DNA of 64,000 nt, from assembly GCF_028826155.1 (NCBI RefSeq), contig NZ_JAQGPN010000001.1, positions 3,539,501-3,603,500 on the forward strand. Direction: 5' to 3'. The translations under genes and the position numbers were made by a program. Numbering within the stretch: position 1 is the stretch's first letter; every line of letters begins with the position of its first letter. The notes under the pieces are model-generated. The model did no database searches. It saw only the letters and a program-made list of their open reading frames with translations, and was not told the DNA's origin. This DNA comes from Mesorhizobium shangrilense (GTDB lineage: Bacteria > Pseudomonadota > Alphaproteobacteria > Rhizobiales > Rhizobiaceae). Positions 26,335 to 35,547 of this stretch are shown here, in pieces.

Positions 26335-26586
26335 ATGAAGCTCATCTATTTCGCCTGGGTACGCGAACGGATCGGCAAGTCCGAAGAAGACGTCGAACTG
26401 CCTGACGACGTCACGACGGTGGGCGAGCTGCTGCGCTGGCTGCATTCGCGCGGAGACGGCTACGAGGCGGCTCTGCAGTATCCGGACGTGATCCGCGTGG
26501 CGATCAACCAGGAACACGTCAACCATCGCGAACCCCTCGCCGGCGCGCGCGAGGTGGCGCTGTTCCCGCCGATGACGGGCGGCTAG
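26335..26586 (+). CDS. moaD: molybdopterin synthase sulphur carrier subunit
   Basis: The 83-residue ubiquitin-fold protein ends in PPMTGG. The C-terminal Gly-Gly is thiocarboxylated and delivers sulphur to precursor Z with MoaE. It starts four bases after pgsA and ends four bases before moaE, so the three are co-transcribed. Confidence 0.96.
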   Translation: MKLIYFAWVRERIGKSEEDVELPDDVTTVGELLRWLHSRGDGYEAALQYPDVIRVAINQEHVNHREPLAGAREVALFPPMTGG

Positions 26587-26590
26587 CACC

Positions 26591-27070
26591 GTGAACGCCC
26601 CCTTCTCGCCAACCGTCAGGGTGCAGGCGGAGGACTTTGACCTCTCCGCGGAGATCGCGAGACTGACGGCGGGCGACAGGGATGTCGGCGCGGTGGTGAC
26701 CTTCTCCGGCATGTGCCGAGACGACCAGGGGCGGCTCACCGCGCTCGAGCTCGAACACTATCCAGGCATGGCCGAGGTCGAGATCTCGCGCATCGCGGCC
26801 GAGGCCGCGGGGCGTTGGCCGCTGTCGGGCCTGACCGTCATCCACCGTTTCGGCAAGATCAGGCCAGGCGAGAACATCGTGCTGGTGGTCGCCGCATCTG
26901 CGCATCGCCAGGCCGCCTTCGAGGCCGCGTCCTTCCTCATGGACTATCTCAAATCGCGCGCGCCCTTCTGGAAGAAGGAGCATCGGGCCGACGGCAGCGC
27001 CGGCGACTGGGTCACGGCCAAGGAAAGCGACGACGAAGCCGCCGCGAAGTGGTCGCACCGCCAGCGATAG
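26591..27070 (+). CDS. moaE: molybdopterin synthase catalytic subunit
   Basis: The 159-residue protein uses a GTG start at 26591. It shows GAVVTFSGMCRD, LELEHYPGMAE, VIHRFGKIRPGENIV and the C-terminal KSRAPFWKKE, the MoaE active-site lysine region that receives the MoaD tail. It converts precursor Z to molybdopterin. Likely consumers of the cofactor include the oxidoreductase at 16718-18853. Confidence 0.96.
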   Translation: MNAPFSPTVRVQAEDFDLSAEIARLTAGDRDVGAVVTFSGMCRDDQGRLTALELEHYPGMAEVEISRIAAEAAGRWPLSGLTVIHRFGKIRPGENIVLVVAASAHRQAAFEAASFLMDYLKSRAPFWKKEHRADGSAGDWVTAKESDDEAAAKWSHRQR

Positions 27071-27153
27071 GGCGCGGATGCTTTTTACGCCAGGGCCGCC
27101 TTGGAACCACCGCAATCCGCTCGAATTCTGCCGCGCAACAACGGGGTGTCGGC

Positions 27154-27564
27154 ATGTTCGCGATCAGGTTGGAAGAGTTTCTCCTGTTTGGTCTGGCGCC
27201 TCTGTTCCTGAGCTTCTTCGCTCTGCCGGACGCGGTCGCGGCGGAGGAACGCATGATCGAAGGCGAGATCACCTATCGTGAGCGGATCGCATTGCCTGCG
27301 CAGGCAATGGTGACGGTGGAACTGGCCGACGTTTCTCATGCCGAGGGGTCGGCAGCCGTCCTCGGCAGGCAAGAGATCAGGGGGCCAATACAGGCGCCGG
27401 TGAAATTCACCCTCCGCTTCGACCCGTGGGTTATCCGGCCGGAAGCGGCCTACACGCTGCAAGCGCGTATCACTGTCGACAATGAATTGTGGTTCAGCAA
27501 CGAAATGCGCTACGAGGCGCACTCAGCCTCGCCCGTTGAACTGGTGCTGAAATCTTCTCGATAG
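27154..27564 (+). CDS. secreted YbaY-like protein
   Basis: The 136-residue protein has a hydrophobic signal segment (residues 8-31, ending AVAAEE) and a beta-sandwich domain like the YbaY lipoprotein family: an opening strand with IEGEITYRERIALPAQAMV, then ELADVS, and later FTLRFDP with YTLQARI. There is no lipobox cysteine, so it may be soluble in the periplasm. Family function is not established, though members are often linked with glycan or stress proteins. It lies 83 bases after moaE. Confidence 0.8.
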   Translation: MFAIRLEEFLLFGLAPLFLSFFALPDAVAAEERMIEGEITYRERIALPAQAMVTVELADVSHAEGSAAVLGRQEIRGPIQAPVKFTLRFDPWVIRPEAAYTLQARITVDNELWFSNEMRYEAHSASPVELVLKSSR

Positions 27565-27671
27565 AACGTTGACAAAGTCTATCCGGCTATCCGTCTAAAT
27601 CGGTCGAAACATTAGCGGATTCGAAATCCACAAGTGTTATTCGTGTCTCACAGCGTCGCTGCGCGAGACCG

Positions 27672-29912
27672 ATGACAGAGTACTTTCAAACTCTGATTGC
27701 GATGGGAGGCGAACAGGCCTGGCTGATTGCCGCCGGTCTGGGCATCATCATGCTCGTCGCCTTGCCGGGGGTCCGCTACCGCCGGCTCTACCTGCGGGCG
27801 CAGCAGAGCGAACAGAACTACGCGACGCTGATCGACAATCTTCCCGAAGGCATCTACCGCTCCACGCCCGACGGCCGACAGATCAGCGCCAACAAAGCGC
27901 TCGTGAAGCTCAACGGCTACTCCACCGAGGCGGAAATGCTGGCCTCGGTGAAGGACATCGCAACCGAGTGGTATGTCGACCGGAACCGGCGGCAGCAGTT
28001 TCGTGATCTGCTGCAGCGGAATGGGCGGGTCGAGGACTTCGTCTCCGAGATCCATCGTCACAAGACGCGCGAGCGCATCTGGATCTCCGAATCCGCGCGG
28101 CTCGTGCAAGACGAAAAGACGGGTGCGCCACTTTTCTACGAAGGTTCGGTCCGCGAGATCACCGACACTGTGAAGCGTCTGGCCGCCGAGGAGCAGTTGC
28201 AGAAACTCACCAGCGAGGCCCCCGGCGGACTGTTCCAGTTCACAATGTCCCACGACGGCAACAGCACCGTCCACTACCTCAGCAGCGGTTGCGAGCGCAT
28301 CCACGGCGTGCCCCCGCACGAGCTCCGCAGCAATCCCAGGCTGTTCCGCGACATGGTGATCGCCGCAGACCGCGAGGAGTTCGACCGGACGCTGCAGGCT
28401 GCGTCGGCGGAGCTCGCTTCCTGGGACCACGAGTTCAGGATGCGTGTCCGCGACGGGACGGAGAAATGGGTGCATCTGCTGGCCCGCCCCGAACCTGCGG
28501 CCGGCGGGATCACGTGGCACGGGTATTTTTCCGACATCTCGGTGCGCAAGCGCCAGGAACTCGAGATCGAGGAACTCGCCTATTACGACCCGCTGACGCG
28601 CCTGCCCAACCGACGCATGTTTCTGCGCCGCATGTCGCGGTCCTTCGCCGACTGCGCCAAGCGGGGCGACCATGGCGCGCTGCTGTTCATCGACCTGGAC
28701 AACTTCAAGACCCTGAACGACACGCAGGGCCACGACATCGGCGACCGCTATCTCACCGAGGTCGGCAACCGCCTGCGCGGCTGCGTCAGCTCGCGTGACA
28801 CGGTGGCGCGCATCGGCGGCGACGAGTTCGTGGTCATCCTGGAACAGGCCGGCAGCACGTCCGCCCAAATGACGCGTGGGGCAATCGTCGTCGCCGGCCG
28901 CCTGCTTGCGGCCCTGCGCGACGAATTCAAGCTCGGCGAGCTGCGCCACGTCGGCTCGGCCAGCGTCGGCATCGTCGTGTTCGACGGCGCCGAGCCGCGC
29001 GTCGAGCAGATTCTGAAACGCGCCGACATCGCCATGTACGAGGCGAAGGCCTCCGGCCGGAACGGCATGGCGTTGTTCGACCCGGCGACGCTGGAGCGCG
29101 AACAGGAGCGCTACCGCCTGCTGAACGAGCTGCGTACAGCCCTGGCGGAGAACCAACTCGAGCTGCATTTCCAGCCCCAGCTGGACCACAACCGCTGCAT
29201 AACCGGGGCCGAGGCGTTGGTCCGCTGGAACCACCCTGCCCGCGGCATGATCCTGCCGGAGGCGATCATGCCCCTCGTCACGCAATTCGGGCTGGGTCCG
29301 GAGCTCACCTCCTTCGTCCTGGAGCGGGGGCTCCGTACGCTCGCCCAATGGCAGGATGACGCGCGGACGGCACATCTGAGGCTGGCGATCAACATGAGCC
29401 TGCAGACGATTGGCAGCGACGGCTTCGTTCTGCAGCTCGCCCGGCGCATCTTCGAGCACGGCGTTGACCCGCGGAAGCTGACATTCGAGCTCACCGAGGA
29501 CGTCAGCACCCGCGACCAGCAGCGCGCCGCGTATCACATGCGCCAGTTGAAGGAGCTGGGCATCCGCCTTTCCCTGGACGATTTCGGGACGGGCTATTCG
29601 TCGCTCACGTTCCTGAAGAAGCTGCCCTTCGACGAGGTCAAGATCGACGGCAGCTTCGTCAGCGACATCGAGAAGGACGATACCGACCGGGCGCTGGTGA
29701 AGACCATGCTCGCAATGGCCAGCAATCTCGGCCTGATCGTCGTCGCCGAGCATGTCGAGAACGTACGCCAGGAGGCTTACCTGCGCGCCTTCGGCTGTGA
29801 CTTCCTACAGGGATACCTCTACTGCAGGCCGGTGCCTGAGGCGGAATTCCTCGCATTCATGCGTGATGCGCCCACGCTGGCGCCTATTCCAGCGCAGTCG
29901 GCGGCTGGCTAA
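27672..29912 (+). CDS. membrane-anchored PAS-PAS-GGDEF-EAL cyclic di-GMP enzyme
   Basis: The 746-residue protein has one N-terminal membrane helix (about 15-34), two PAS domains (about 45-165 and 180-300), a diguanylate cyclase domain with intact GGDEF at 382-386 and a phosphodiesterase domain with EALVRW at 514 and DDFGTG at 636. The EAL catalytic residues seen (E of EAL, N of NMSLQ, E of ELTED, DD, K of VKID) are all present, so both activities are possible. The allosteric inhibitory RxxD before GGDEF is replaced by SSRD. It probably tunes c-di-GMP in response to a PAS signal. Monocistronic. Confidence 0.93.
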   Translation: MTEYFQTLIAMGGEQAWLIAAGLGIIMLVALPGVRYRRLYLRAQQSEQNYATLIDNLPEGIYRSTPDGRQISANKALVKLNGYSTEAEMLASVKDIATEWYVDRNRRQQFRDLLQRNGRVEDFVSEIHRHKTRERIWISESARLVQDEKTGAPLFYEGSVREITDTVKRLAAEEQLQKLTSEAPGGLFQFTMSHDGNSTVHYLSSGCERIHGVPPHELRSNPRLFRDMVIAADREEFDRTLQAASAELASWDHEFRMRVRDGTEKWVHLLARPEPAAGGITWHGYFSDISVRKRQELEIEELAYYDPLTRLPNRRMFLRRMSRSFADCAKRGDHGALLFIDLDNFKTLNDTQGHDIGDRYLTEVGNRLRGCVSSRDTVARIGGDEFVVILEQAGSTSAQMTRGAIVVAGRLLAALRDEFKLGELRHVGSASVGIVVFDGAEPRVEQILKRADIAMYEAKASGRNGMALFDPATLEREQERYRLLNELRTALAENQLELHFQPQLDHNRCITGAEALVRWNHPARGMILPEAIMPLVTQFGLGPELTSFVLERGLRTLAQWQDDARTAHLRLAINMSLQTIGSDGFVLQLARRIFEHGVDPRKLTFELTEDVSTRDQQRAAYHMRQLKELGIRLSLDDFGTGYSSLTFLKKLPFDEVKIDGSFVSDIEKDDTDRALVKTMLAMASNLGLIVVAEHVENVRQEAYLRAFGCDFLQGYLYCRPVPEAEFLAFMRDAPTLAPIPAQSAAG

Positions 29913-29955
29913 CGCCCGGCGCCTTAACGGACCCGAGGCGCGGCACGTGAAAAAA

Positions 29956-29980
29956 GAAACCGGGCGCATCGCCCGGTTTC
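29956..29980 (-). terminator. terminator of ndk
   Basis: A perfect 10-bp stem (GAAACCGGGC with GCCCGGTTTC) has a five-base loop. On the minus strand it is followed by CTTTTTT, a classical intrinsic terminator 26 bases after the ndk stop. It can also stop read-through from the GGDEF-EAL gene. Confidence 0.85.
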
Positions 29981-30006
29981 CAAAGCATCGTCAATCGAGG
30001 GCTGCT

Positions 30007-30429
30007 TCAGCCCACGACCTCGGTGTCGGAGAACCAGTAGCGGATCTCCTGCGCAGCCGTCTCCGGGGCGTCCGAACCGTGCACCGAGTTCTCGCCGATC
30101 GACAGCGCATGCACCTTGCGGATGGTGCCTTCGGCGGCGTTGGCCGGGTTGGTCGCGCCCATCACTTCACGGTTCTTGGCGATCGCGTTCTCGCCTTCCA
30201 GAACCTGAACCACGGTCGGCCCTGAAGACATGAACTCGCAGAGTTCGTCGAAGAAGGGGCGTTCCCTGTGCACCGCGTAAAAACCTTCGGCCTCGCGGCG
30301 GCTCATCCAGACGCGACGCGACGCGACGACCCGCAGGCCGGCCTCTTCGAGCATCTTGGTGATAGCGCCGGTCAGGTTGCGCTTGGTCGCATCGGGCTTG
30401 ATCATCGAAAACGTGCGTTCGATCGCCAT
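30007..30429 (-). CDS. ndk: nucleoside diphosphate kinase
   Basis: The 140-residue enzyme has the usual length and motifs: [13 protein letters not shown] at the start, and the phospho-histidine in ENSVHGSD near residue 117. It balances NTP pools by phosphate transfer. It starts at ATG 30429 after an AAGGA sequence. Followed by its own terminator. Confidence 0.97.
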   Translation of the reverse strand: MAIERTFSMIKPDATKRNLTGAITKMLEEAGLRVVASRRVWMSRREAEGFYAVHRERPFFDELCEFMSSGPTVVQVLEGENAIAKNREVMGATNPANAAEGTIRKVHALSIGENSVHGSDAPETAAQEIRYWFSDTEVVG

Positions 30430-30520
30430 GAGAAATCCTTGTCCTGAAGAAGCATGTATGAGGGTGGCGGGCTCTATACCGGCCGCCATGCCCATTGCCA
30501 AGAGGCCGGAAAGCCGCGGT

Positions 30521-31216
30521 TCAGGCAGCGGCGGCGACTTTGCGCCCGACGCCGCCGTGCAGATCGAGGCAGCGCCCGACCCAGGCGGTCAGCGGGTCGT
30601 CTTCCGGAAGGAACGCGAAGGTCGACGTCACGCGCACCCACTGGAAGGCGCCGAACACGATGTAATCCGCGAAGAGCGGAGAGGAACCGCCGATGAAGGG
30701 CTGATAGGTCAGCAGGCTGCGCAGCGGTTCGAGCTTCTTCAAGAACTCCGGATGGCGCGCCTCGCGCTCCGACGCGACGCTTTCGAGCGTTCTGCCGAGG
30801 TTGCGCTTCTCGCGGCTGTCTCGGAAATAGGCCTGGTCGGCCGGCGCAAGGCGGTCGTGGATGTCCATGATCGCGGCCGCACCAAGGAAGGGGTGGATCG
30901 TATGTTGCGTCCAACGCTCGACGAATCGTGCCATTGCCTTGCCGCCCTCACCGCCGAACAGGCTGGGGCGGTCCGGATAAGCGTCCTCGAGATAGAGCGC
31001 GATGTCGAACGAGTCGGCCACCAGCTTTTCACCGTCGCGAATCACCGGGACGGTCCGTGAAAAGCCGCCCTCCACGCCTGCAACCCCGGTGAACGGGGTC
31101 GGCACGCTGCGGAAGGCGAGCCCCTTGTGCGCCAGCGCCATCGCGACTTTCCAGCAGTGCGGACTGAACGGCCGCGCGGGGTCCTGGCCCACCAGATCGT
31201 AAAGCAAAATCGTCAT
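30521..31216 (-). CDS. glutathione S-transferase resembling beta-etherase LigE-type enzymes
   Basis: The 231-residue protein begins with [21 protein letters not shown]. Its N-domain layout is LYDL, then SPxxWK, HKG, PFTG, VPVI and [15 protein letters not shown], which resembles the LigE/LigF branch of GSTs that cleave beta-aryl ether bonds of lignin fragments with glutathione. The C-domain is helical. Similarity to LigE is a family-level impression; a general detoxifying GST is equally possible. It is divergent from the DinB gene. Confidence 0.82.
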   Translation of the reverse strand: MTILLYDLVGQDPARPFSPHCWKVAMALAHKGLAFRSVPTPFTGVAGVEGGFSRTVPVIRDGEKLVADSFDIALYLEDAYPDRPSLFGGEGGKAMARFVERWTQHTIHPFLGAAAIMDIHDRLAPADQAYFRDSREKRNLGRTLESVASEREARHPEFLKKLEPLRSLLTYQPFIGGSSPLFADYIVFGAFQWVRVTSTFAFLPEDDPLTAWVGRCLDLHGGVGRKVAAAA

Positions 31217-31282
31217 TGCACCCTCGTCTCGGTTCCGCGGTCTGATAGGTTCGGGGCTGTCGCACCTTTCTGGAAGAAGCCC

Positions 31283-31795
31283 GTGAAGCAGCACTTCATG
31301 ATGTTCGCCGCCTACAACGCATGGGCCAACCGCCGCATTTATGATGCTGCAGCGGGGCTGACGGTGGAGGAATGGCAGCGCGACACCGGAACCTTCTTCA
31401 AATCCCTCATGGGCACGCTGAACCACATCCTGGTCGCAGATCGGATCTGGCTGAAGCGGATGACGGGCGAAGGCGACGCGCCGACAAAGCTGGACGCGAT
31501 CATCCACGCTGAATTCGGCAAACTGCAGAAGGCGCGCGAGGCGGAGGATCGTCGCATCATCGATTGGATCGGCGGATTGCGCGAGGCGGATCTCGCGGGA
31601 CGCTTCACCTATATCACGGTGACCGACGTGCGAACCGTATCGCAGCGGCTCGCGCCGGCGCTCTCGCACCTGTTCAATCACCAGACGCATCACCGGGGCC
31701 ACGCCCACGCGATCCTCACGGCGCTCGGGAAGCCGAGCGTCACTCTCGACCTAATCTACTTCCAGCGCACGCCTGAGGGGGTGGCCTTCGCGTAA
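31283..31795 (+). CDS. DinB family protein (putative metal-dependent hydrolase/thiol transferase fold)
   Basis: The 170-residue four-helix bundle has the three DinB metal histidines: H in TLNHILVADRIW and the pair in FNHQTHHRGHAHAIL. Members of this fold act with small thiols or are stress-induced, and no substrate is visible here. The likely start is GTG 31283 with GGAAGAAG upstream. It may share a control region with the divergent GST. Confidence 0.85.
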   Translation: MKQHFMMFAAYNAWANRRIYDAAAGLTVEEWQRDTGTFFKSLMGTLNHILVADRIWLKRMTGEGDAPTKLDAIIHAEFGKLQKAREAEDRRIIDWIGGLREADLAGRFTYITVTDVRTVSQRLAPALSHLFNHQTHHRGHAHAILTALGKPSVTLDLIYFQRTPEGVAFA

Positions 31796-32049
31796 CTCCG
31801 GGAAGCGGACGCCGGTCTCGACTTCATCTCAATGGCCGGCGGAAGAGATCACATTCCGGGCACGGATGCACATGATCCACCATGCCGCCGCTGCATGGGT
31901 AAAATGCGAACGATTACCGATACTTTTCGATAACCTCATCGGACGTCTCGCCCCCTGAGAAAGAAACCCCTCGCCTCCATTCCCCTTAACCCCTCGCTGG
32001 GCAAGCAATTGTTCCGCATCGACCAATCCAACTCTGCGAGGAGAACATC

Positions 32050-32820
32050 ATGGCGACGATTGTTCGGAGACTGACCATCGCATTGACGTGCTGCGCCTTT
32101 GCATTCGGGATGCCCGCATACGCCCTTGATCTAGGAGGCGCCAGCGGTGGTCTCAATGTCGGCGGAGTATCCCTTGGCAAGGATGGCGTCGGCGTCTCCG
32201 TCGGCGGAGCCAACGGCGTCAATGCGGGCGTCGGTGTCGGAACAAGCAGCGGCCGCCTCGGCGTGGACGTTGATGCCTCGATAGGTGGGAGCGGTGGCGT
32301 AAAGGCCGGCGTCGATGCGAACCTTGGGGGGAACTCAGGGGTTGATGCGGGCGCAGGCCTCTCGGTCGGCGGAAACAGCGGCGTCCGGGCCGACGCCGGG
32401 GCGTCCGTCGGCAATGACGGCATTGACGCCAGCATCGATGCGTCGGTCGGCGGCAGCGGCGGCGTCAATGCCGGCGTGGGCGCCTCAATCGGCGGAGGCG
32501 GCGTCGGAGCTGGCGCAGGCGTCAGCGTGGGCGGCAATGGCGGCGGGGGGAACGGCGGCAATAGTGGTGGCGGCGGCAACGGCGGCAATAGCGGTGGCGG
32601 CGGCAACGGCAATGGTGGCGCCGGCGGAAACGGTGGTGTTGGCAACGGCGGCGGTGGAAGCCCCGTCGGGAGCATTGGCGGCTCAAGTTCCGTGGCGGTC
32701 GCCGGCATGTCCGACGCCCAGGTAACCCGGCTGAGGAAGCGCTGCGGCGAGATCGTTACGAACGCCGGTTCCTACGATCTGCAGCTCGTGGCACTGTGCA
32801 GGCTGCTTCGCGGCAGGTAG
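32050..32820 (+). CDS. secreted glycine-rich repeat protein of unknown function
   Basis: The 256-residue protein has a signal peptide (cleavage after AYA near residue 25). About 130 residues of imperfect repeats of roughly 13-16 residues follow, of the form S/A-V/I-G-G-x-x-G-V-x-A-G-x-x-A, then a G/N tract (about 163-210). The C-terminus (about 218-256) is a non-repetitive, charged segment with two cysteines (RLRKRCGEIV and LVALCRLL). The alternating hydrophobic/glycine pattern suggests a beta-solenoid or extended surface filament. GAGGAGA precedes the ATG. No family could be named. Confidence 0.82.
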   Translation: MATIVRRLTIALTCCAFAFGMPAYALDLGGASGGLNVGGVSLGKDGVGVSVGGANGVNAGVGVGTSSGRLGVDVDASIGGSGGVKAGVDANLGGNSGVDAGAGLSVGGNSGVRADAGASVGNDGIDASIDASVGGSGGVNAGVGASIGGGGVGAGAGVSVGGNGGGGNGGNSGGGGNGGNSGGGGNGNGGAGGNGGVGNGGGGSPVGSIGGSSSVAVAGMSDAQVTRLRKRCGEIVTNAGSYDLQLVALCRLLRGR

Positions 32821-32828
32821 CCTGTCCG

Positions 32829-32864
32829 CGCCAGCGGCCAGCCTCGGCGCTCTGGCCGCTGGCG
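32829..32864 (+). terminator. long hairpin after the glycine-rich gene
   Basis: A perfect 13-bp stem (CGCCAGCGGCCAG with CTGGCCGCTGGCG) has a 10-base loop and starts nine bases after the stop codon. There is no T run, so termination may need Rho or be partial. Confidence 0.6.
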
Positions 32865-32923
32865 TCACGTCCGTCCACACGCAGAGCTTGCGGGCGAAGG
32901 CGCTCCCGTGCGAAAGCCCGCGC

Positions 32924-34801
32924 ATGCTTACGATCACCGATCTATCGCTGCGCATGGCAGGACGCCTCCTGATCGACCACGCATCGCTGTCGCTGCCGGC
33001 CGGAACGAAGGCGGGTCTCGTCGGGCGCAACGGCACCGGCAAGACGACGCTTTTCCGCGCCATCACAGGCGACCTTTCGTCGGAAACGGGCTCGATCAAT
33101 CTGCCGAAGAACACACGCATAGGACAGGTGGCGCAGGAAGCGCCGGGTACCGAGGAGCCGCTGATCGAGATCGTGCTCAAGGCCGACACCGAGCGCGCCG
33201 CCCTGTTCGCCGAGGCGGAAACCGCGTCCGACCCGCACCGGATCGCCGAGATCCAGACGCGGCTGGCCGACATCGACGCGCATTCGGCGGAAGCGCGCGC
33301 CGCCACGATCCTGGCGGGCCTTGGTTTCGACACTGAAGCCCAGGCGCGGCCGGCCTCGTCCTTCTCGGGCGGCTGGCGCATGCGCGTCGCGCTCGCTGCC
33401 GTGCTGTTCGCGGAGCCGGATCTGCTGTTGCTCGACGAGCCGACGAACTATCTCGACCTCGAAGGCACGCTGTGGCTGGAAAACTATCTTTCCCGCTACC
33501 CGCACACGGTGCTGCTGATCAGCCACGACCGCGACCTCCTCAACCGCGCCGTCAACTCGATCGTCCACCTCGACCAGCAGAAGCTCACCTTCTGGCGCGG
33601 CGGCTACGACCAGTTCGAGCGCCAGCGCAGCGAGCAGCTGGAGTTGCAGGAGAAGAGCCGGGTCAAGCAGGAGGCACAGCGCAAGCACCTGCAATCCTTT
33701 GTCGACCGGTTCCGCGCCAAGGCGTCGAAGGCGCGCCAGGCGCAGTCGCGCATCAAGGCGCTGGAGAAGATGAAGCCCATCGCCGCGCTGATGAACGATA
33801 CGGTCAAGCCGTTCAGCTTTCCGGAGCCGGTAAAGACCGTCGCCTCGCCGATCATCGCGATGGACGGCATCAGCGTCGGCTACAAGCCCGGCCACCCTGT
33901 GCTCAAGCGGCTCGGCCTGCGCATCGACGCCGACGACCGCATCGCCCTGCTCGGCGCCAACGGCAACGGCAAGTCGACTTTCGCGAAGCTCCTGTCGGCA
34001 CGGCTGGAACCCGACAGCGGCACGATGACGGTGGCGCCAGGCCTCAAGGTAGGCATGTTCGCGCAGCACCAGCTCGACGACCTGAGGCCCGAGGAGAACG
34101 CCTACGAGCATGTCCGCCGGATGATGCCGGACGCGCCGGAATCCAAGGTGCGCGCGCGGGTCGCGCAGTTCGGCCTGACGACGGAAAAGATGAACACGGC
34201 CGCTAAGGACCTTTCGGGCGGCGAAAAGGCGCGTCTGCTGATGGGCCTTTCGGCCTTCGAGGGCCCGAACCTGTTCATCCTCGACGAGCCGACCAACCAC
34301 CTCGACATCGATTCTCGCGAGGCGCTGATCCACGCCCTCAACGATTTTCCGGGCGCCGTCATCCTGATCTCGCACGACCGTCACCTGATCGAGGCGACCG
34401 CCGACCGGCTGTGGCTGGTGAAGGACGGGCTGGTCAAGCCCTTCGACGGCGACATGGCCGACTATCGGCGCGAGGTCGTCGGCGATTCAGCCGACCGGCG
34501 CGACCGCCGCGAGGCGGACAAGGCCTCGAAGGCGGATCGCCGCCGCGAGGCCGCGCAGCGGCGCGCCGCGCTGGAACCGCTCGCCAAGCAGATCAAGGCG
34601 ACGGAGGCGCTGATCGAGCGAATCCGCAAGCGGCTCGACGGCATCGAGGACCAACTCGCCGATCCGACTCTCTACGAGAGGGACCCGAAGGCCGCGACCC
34701 AGCTTTCCAAAGAGCGGTCGGACCTCGCCCATGCGCTCTCGGGCCATGAGGACACGTGGCTGACGCTGTCGACGGAATACGAAGAAGCGATGGCGGAGTA
34801 G
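32924..34801 (+). CDS. ABC-F family ATPase (YheS/Uup-like), ribosome-associated
   Basis: The 625-residue soluble protein has two ABC domains and no membrane part. Walker A sequences are GRNGTGKT (34-41) and GANGNGKS (about 344-351), and signatures are FSGGWRMR and LSGGEKAR. The inter-domain linker, with FRAKASKARQAQSRIKALEK, is the YheS-like type. The C-terminal about 100 residues are a charged coiled coil. ABC-F proteins act on the ribosomal E site; a specific role here is not known. Start ATG 32924. Confidence 0.92.
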   Translation: MLTITDLSLRMAGRLLIDHASLSLPAGTKAGLVGRNGTGKTTLFRAITGDLSSETGSINLPKNTRIGQVAQEAPGTEEPLIEIVLKADTERAALFAEAETASDPHRIAEIQTRLADIDAHSAEARAATILAGLGFDTEAQARPASSFSGGWRMRVALAAVLFAEPDLLLLDEPTNYLDLEGTLWLENYLSRYPHTVLLISHDRDLLNRAVNSIVHLDQQKLTFWRGGYDQFERQRSEQLELQEKSRVKQEAQRKHLQSFVDRFRAKASKARQAQSRIKALEKMKPIAALMNDTVKPFSFPEPVKTVASPIIAMDGISVGYKPGHPVLKRLGLRIDADDRIALLGANGNGKSTFAKLLSARLEPDSGTMTVAPGLKVGMFAQHQLDDLRPEENAYEHVRRMMPDAPESKVRARVAQFGLTTEKMNTAAKDLSGGEKARLLMGLSAFEGPNLFILDEPTNHLDIDSREALIHALNDFPGAVILISHDRHLIEATADRLWLVKDGLVKPFDGDMADYRREVVGDSADRRDRREADKASKADRRREAAQRRAALEPLAKQIKATEALIERIRKRLDGIEDQLADPTLYERDPKAATQLSKERSDLAHALSGHEDTWLTLSTEYEEAMAE

Positions 34802-34871
34802 AGACTTCCGTCAGAAGGTTGTTCCGTTCGTCCATGAGCCTGCGGCGTCGCCACGGAGTGCGATAGTCACT

Positions 34872-34893
34872 CGGGCAGCCTGATCGCTGCCCG
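34872..34893 (+). terminator. weak hairpin after the ABC-F gene
   Basis: CGGGCAG and CTGCCCG form a 7-bp stem with an eight-base loop, 70 bases after the stop, and no strong T run. A 16-base perfect palindrome CCCGGCGCGCGCCGGG lies further on, at 34946-34961, in the leader of the cupin gene. Confidence 0.35.
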
Positions 34894-34988
34894 CTTGTCC
34901 GCAGGTGGTTCGCGGCGTTATTCTGGACGGTTAGCGAGCCTGGCCCCCGGCGCGCGCCGGGAGAGCTGGCGACGCGCGGAGGCCTATC

Positions 34989-35459
34989 ATGAAAATCGCT
35001 TCGATACTCGCAATCTCTTGCTTCGGATTCTGCGGAATCGTCTCGTATGCCTCGGCGGAGAATGTGCACCAAATGGTCACTCCCGGCGATGTCAAATGGG
35101 GGCCGGCTCCCAAAATGCTGCCTGCCGGCGCACAAGCTGCGGTCCTGTTCGGCGACCCGACCAAGGAAGGCTTGTTCGCACTTCGGCTCAAACTACCCGC
35201 CGGCTATGCGATCGCGCCTCACACCCATCCTGCGGATGAGGTGGTGACGATCATATCGGGCGCGACCAACCTCGGCATGGGAAAAACCGCCGACCGGAGT
35301 GCGACGAAGGCGCTCCCTGCGGGCAGTTTCTTCGCCCTCCCACCAGAGACGCCGCATTTCGTCTTCTTCGATGAGGAAACCGTCCTCCAGGTGAACACGA
35401 ATGGTCCGTGGGGGCTCAAGTACATCAACCCGGCTGATGATCCCCAAAAGTCGCAATAG
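34989..35459 (+). CDS. secreted cupin-domain protein
   Basis: The 156-residue protein has a signal peptide (cleavage after ASA near residue 23) and a single RmlC-type cupin barrel. Metal ligands are visible as HTHPADE (motif 1, near residue 78) and the late PPETPHFVF (motif 2). Related secreted cupins are of unknown activity; a metal-dependent lyase or binding role is possible. Single gene between the ABC-F gene and the convergent membrane protein gene. Confidence 0.85.
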   Translation: MKIASILAISCFGFCGIVSYASAENVHQMVTPGDVKWGPAPKMLPAGAQAAVLFGDPTKEGLFALRLKLPAGYAIAPHTHPADEVVTIISGATNLGMGKTADRSATKALPAGSFFALPPETPHFVFFDEETVLQVNTNGPWGLKYINPADDPQKSQ

Positions 35460-35547
35460 GGAGCAACCGGGCTGCAGGCCATTGGCCTTGCCAGCCGACA
35501 CAGTGCGCGGAAGCAAGATCGCCGGAGATGTCTGAACGCGATTGCGC

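Noticed and set aside
27648..29753. A 701-codon open frame antisense to the PAS-GGDEF-EAL gene
   Set aside because: It is a mirror of a high-GC coding frame, with low-complexity Arg/Leu/Val/His composition and no family motif. The plus-strand frame has intact catalytic motifs.
32560..32660. Short regular repeats suggesting a CRISPR-like or VNTR array
   Set aside because: The repeats are in-frame glycine/asparagine codons of a secreted protein, with no spacer variation and no cas genes.
34946..34961. A 16-base perfect GC palindrome before the cupin gene
   Set aside because: Short GC-only palindromes are common in such DNA, and there is no second copy or linked regulator to suggest an operator.
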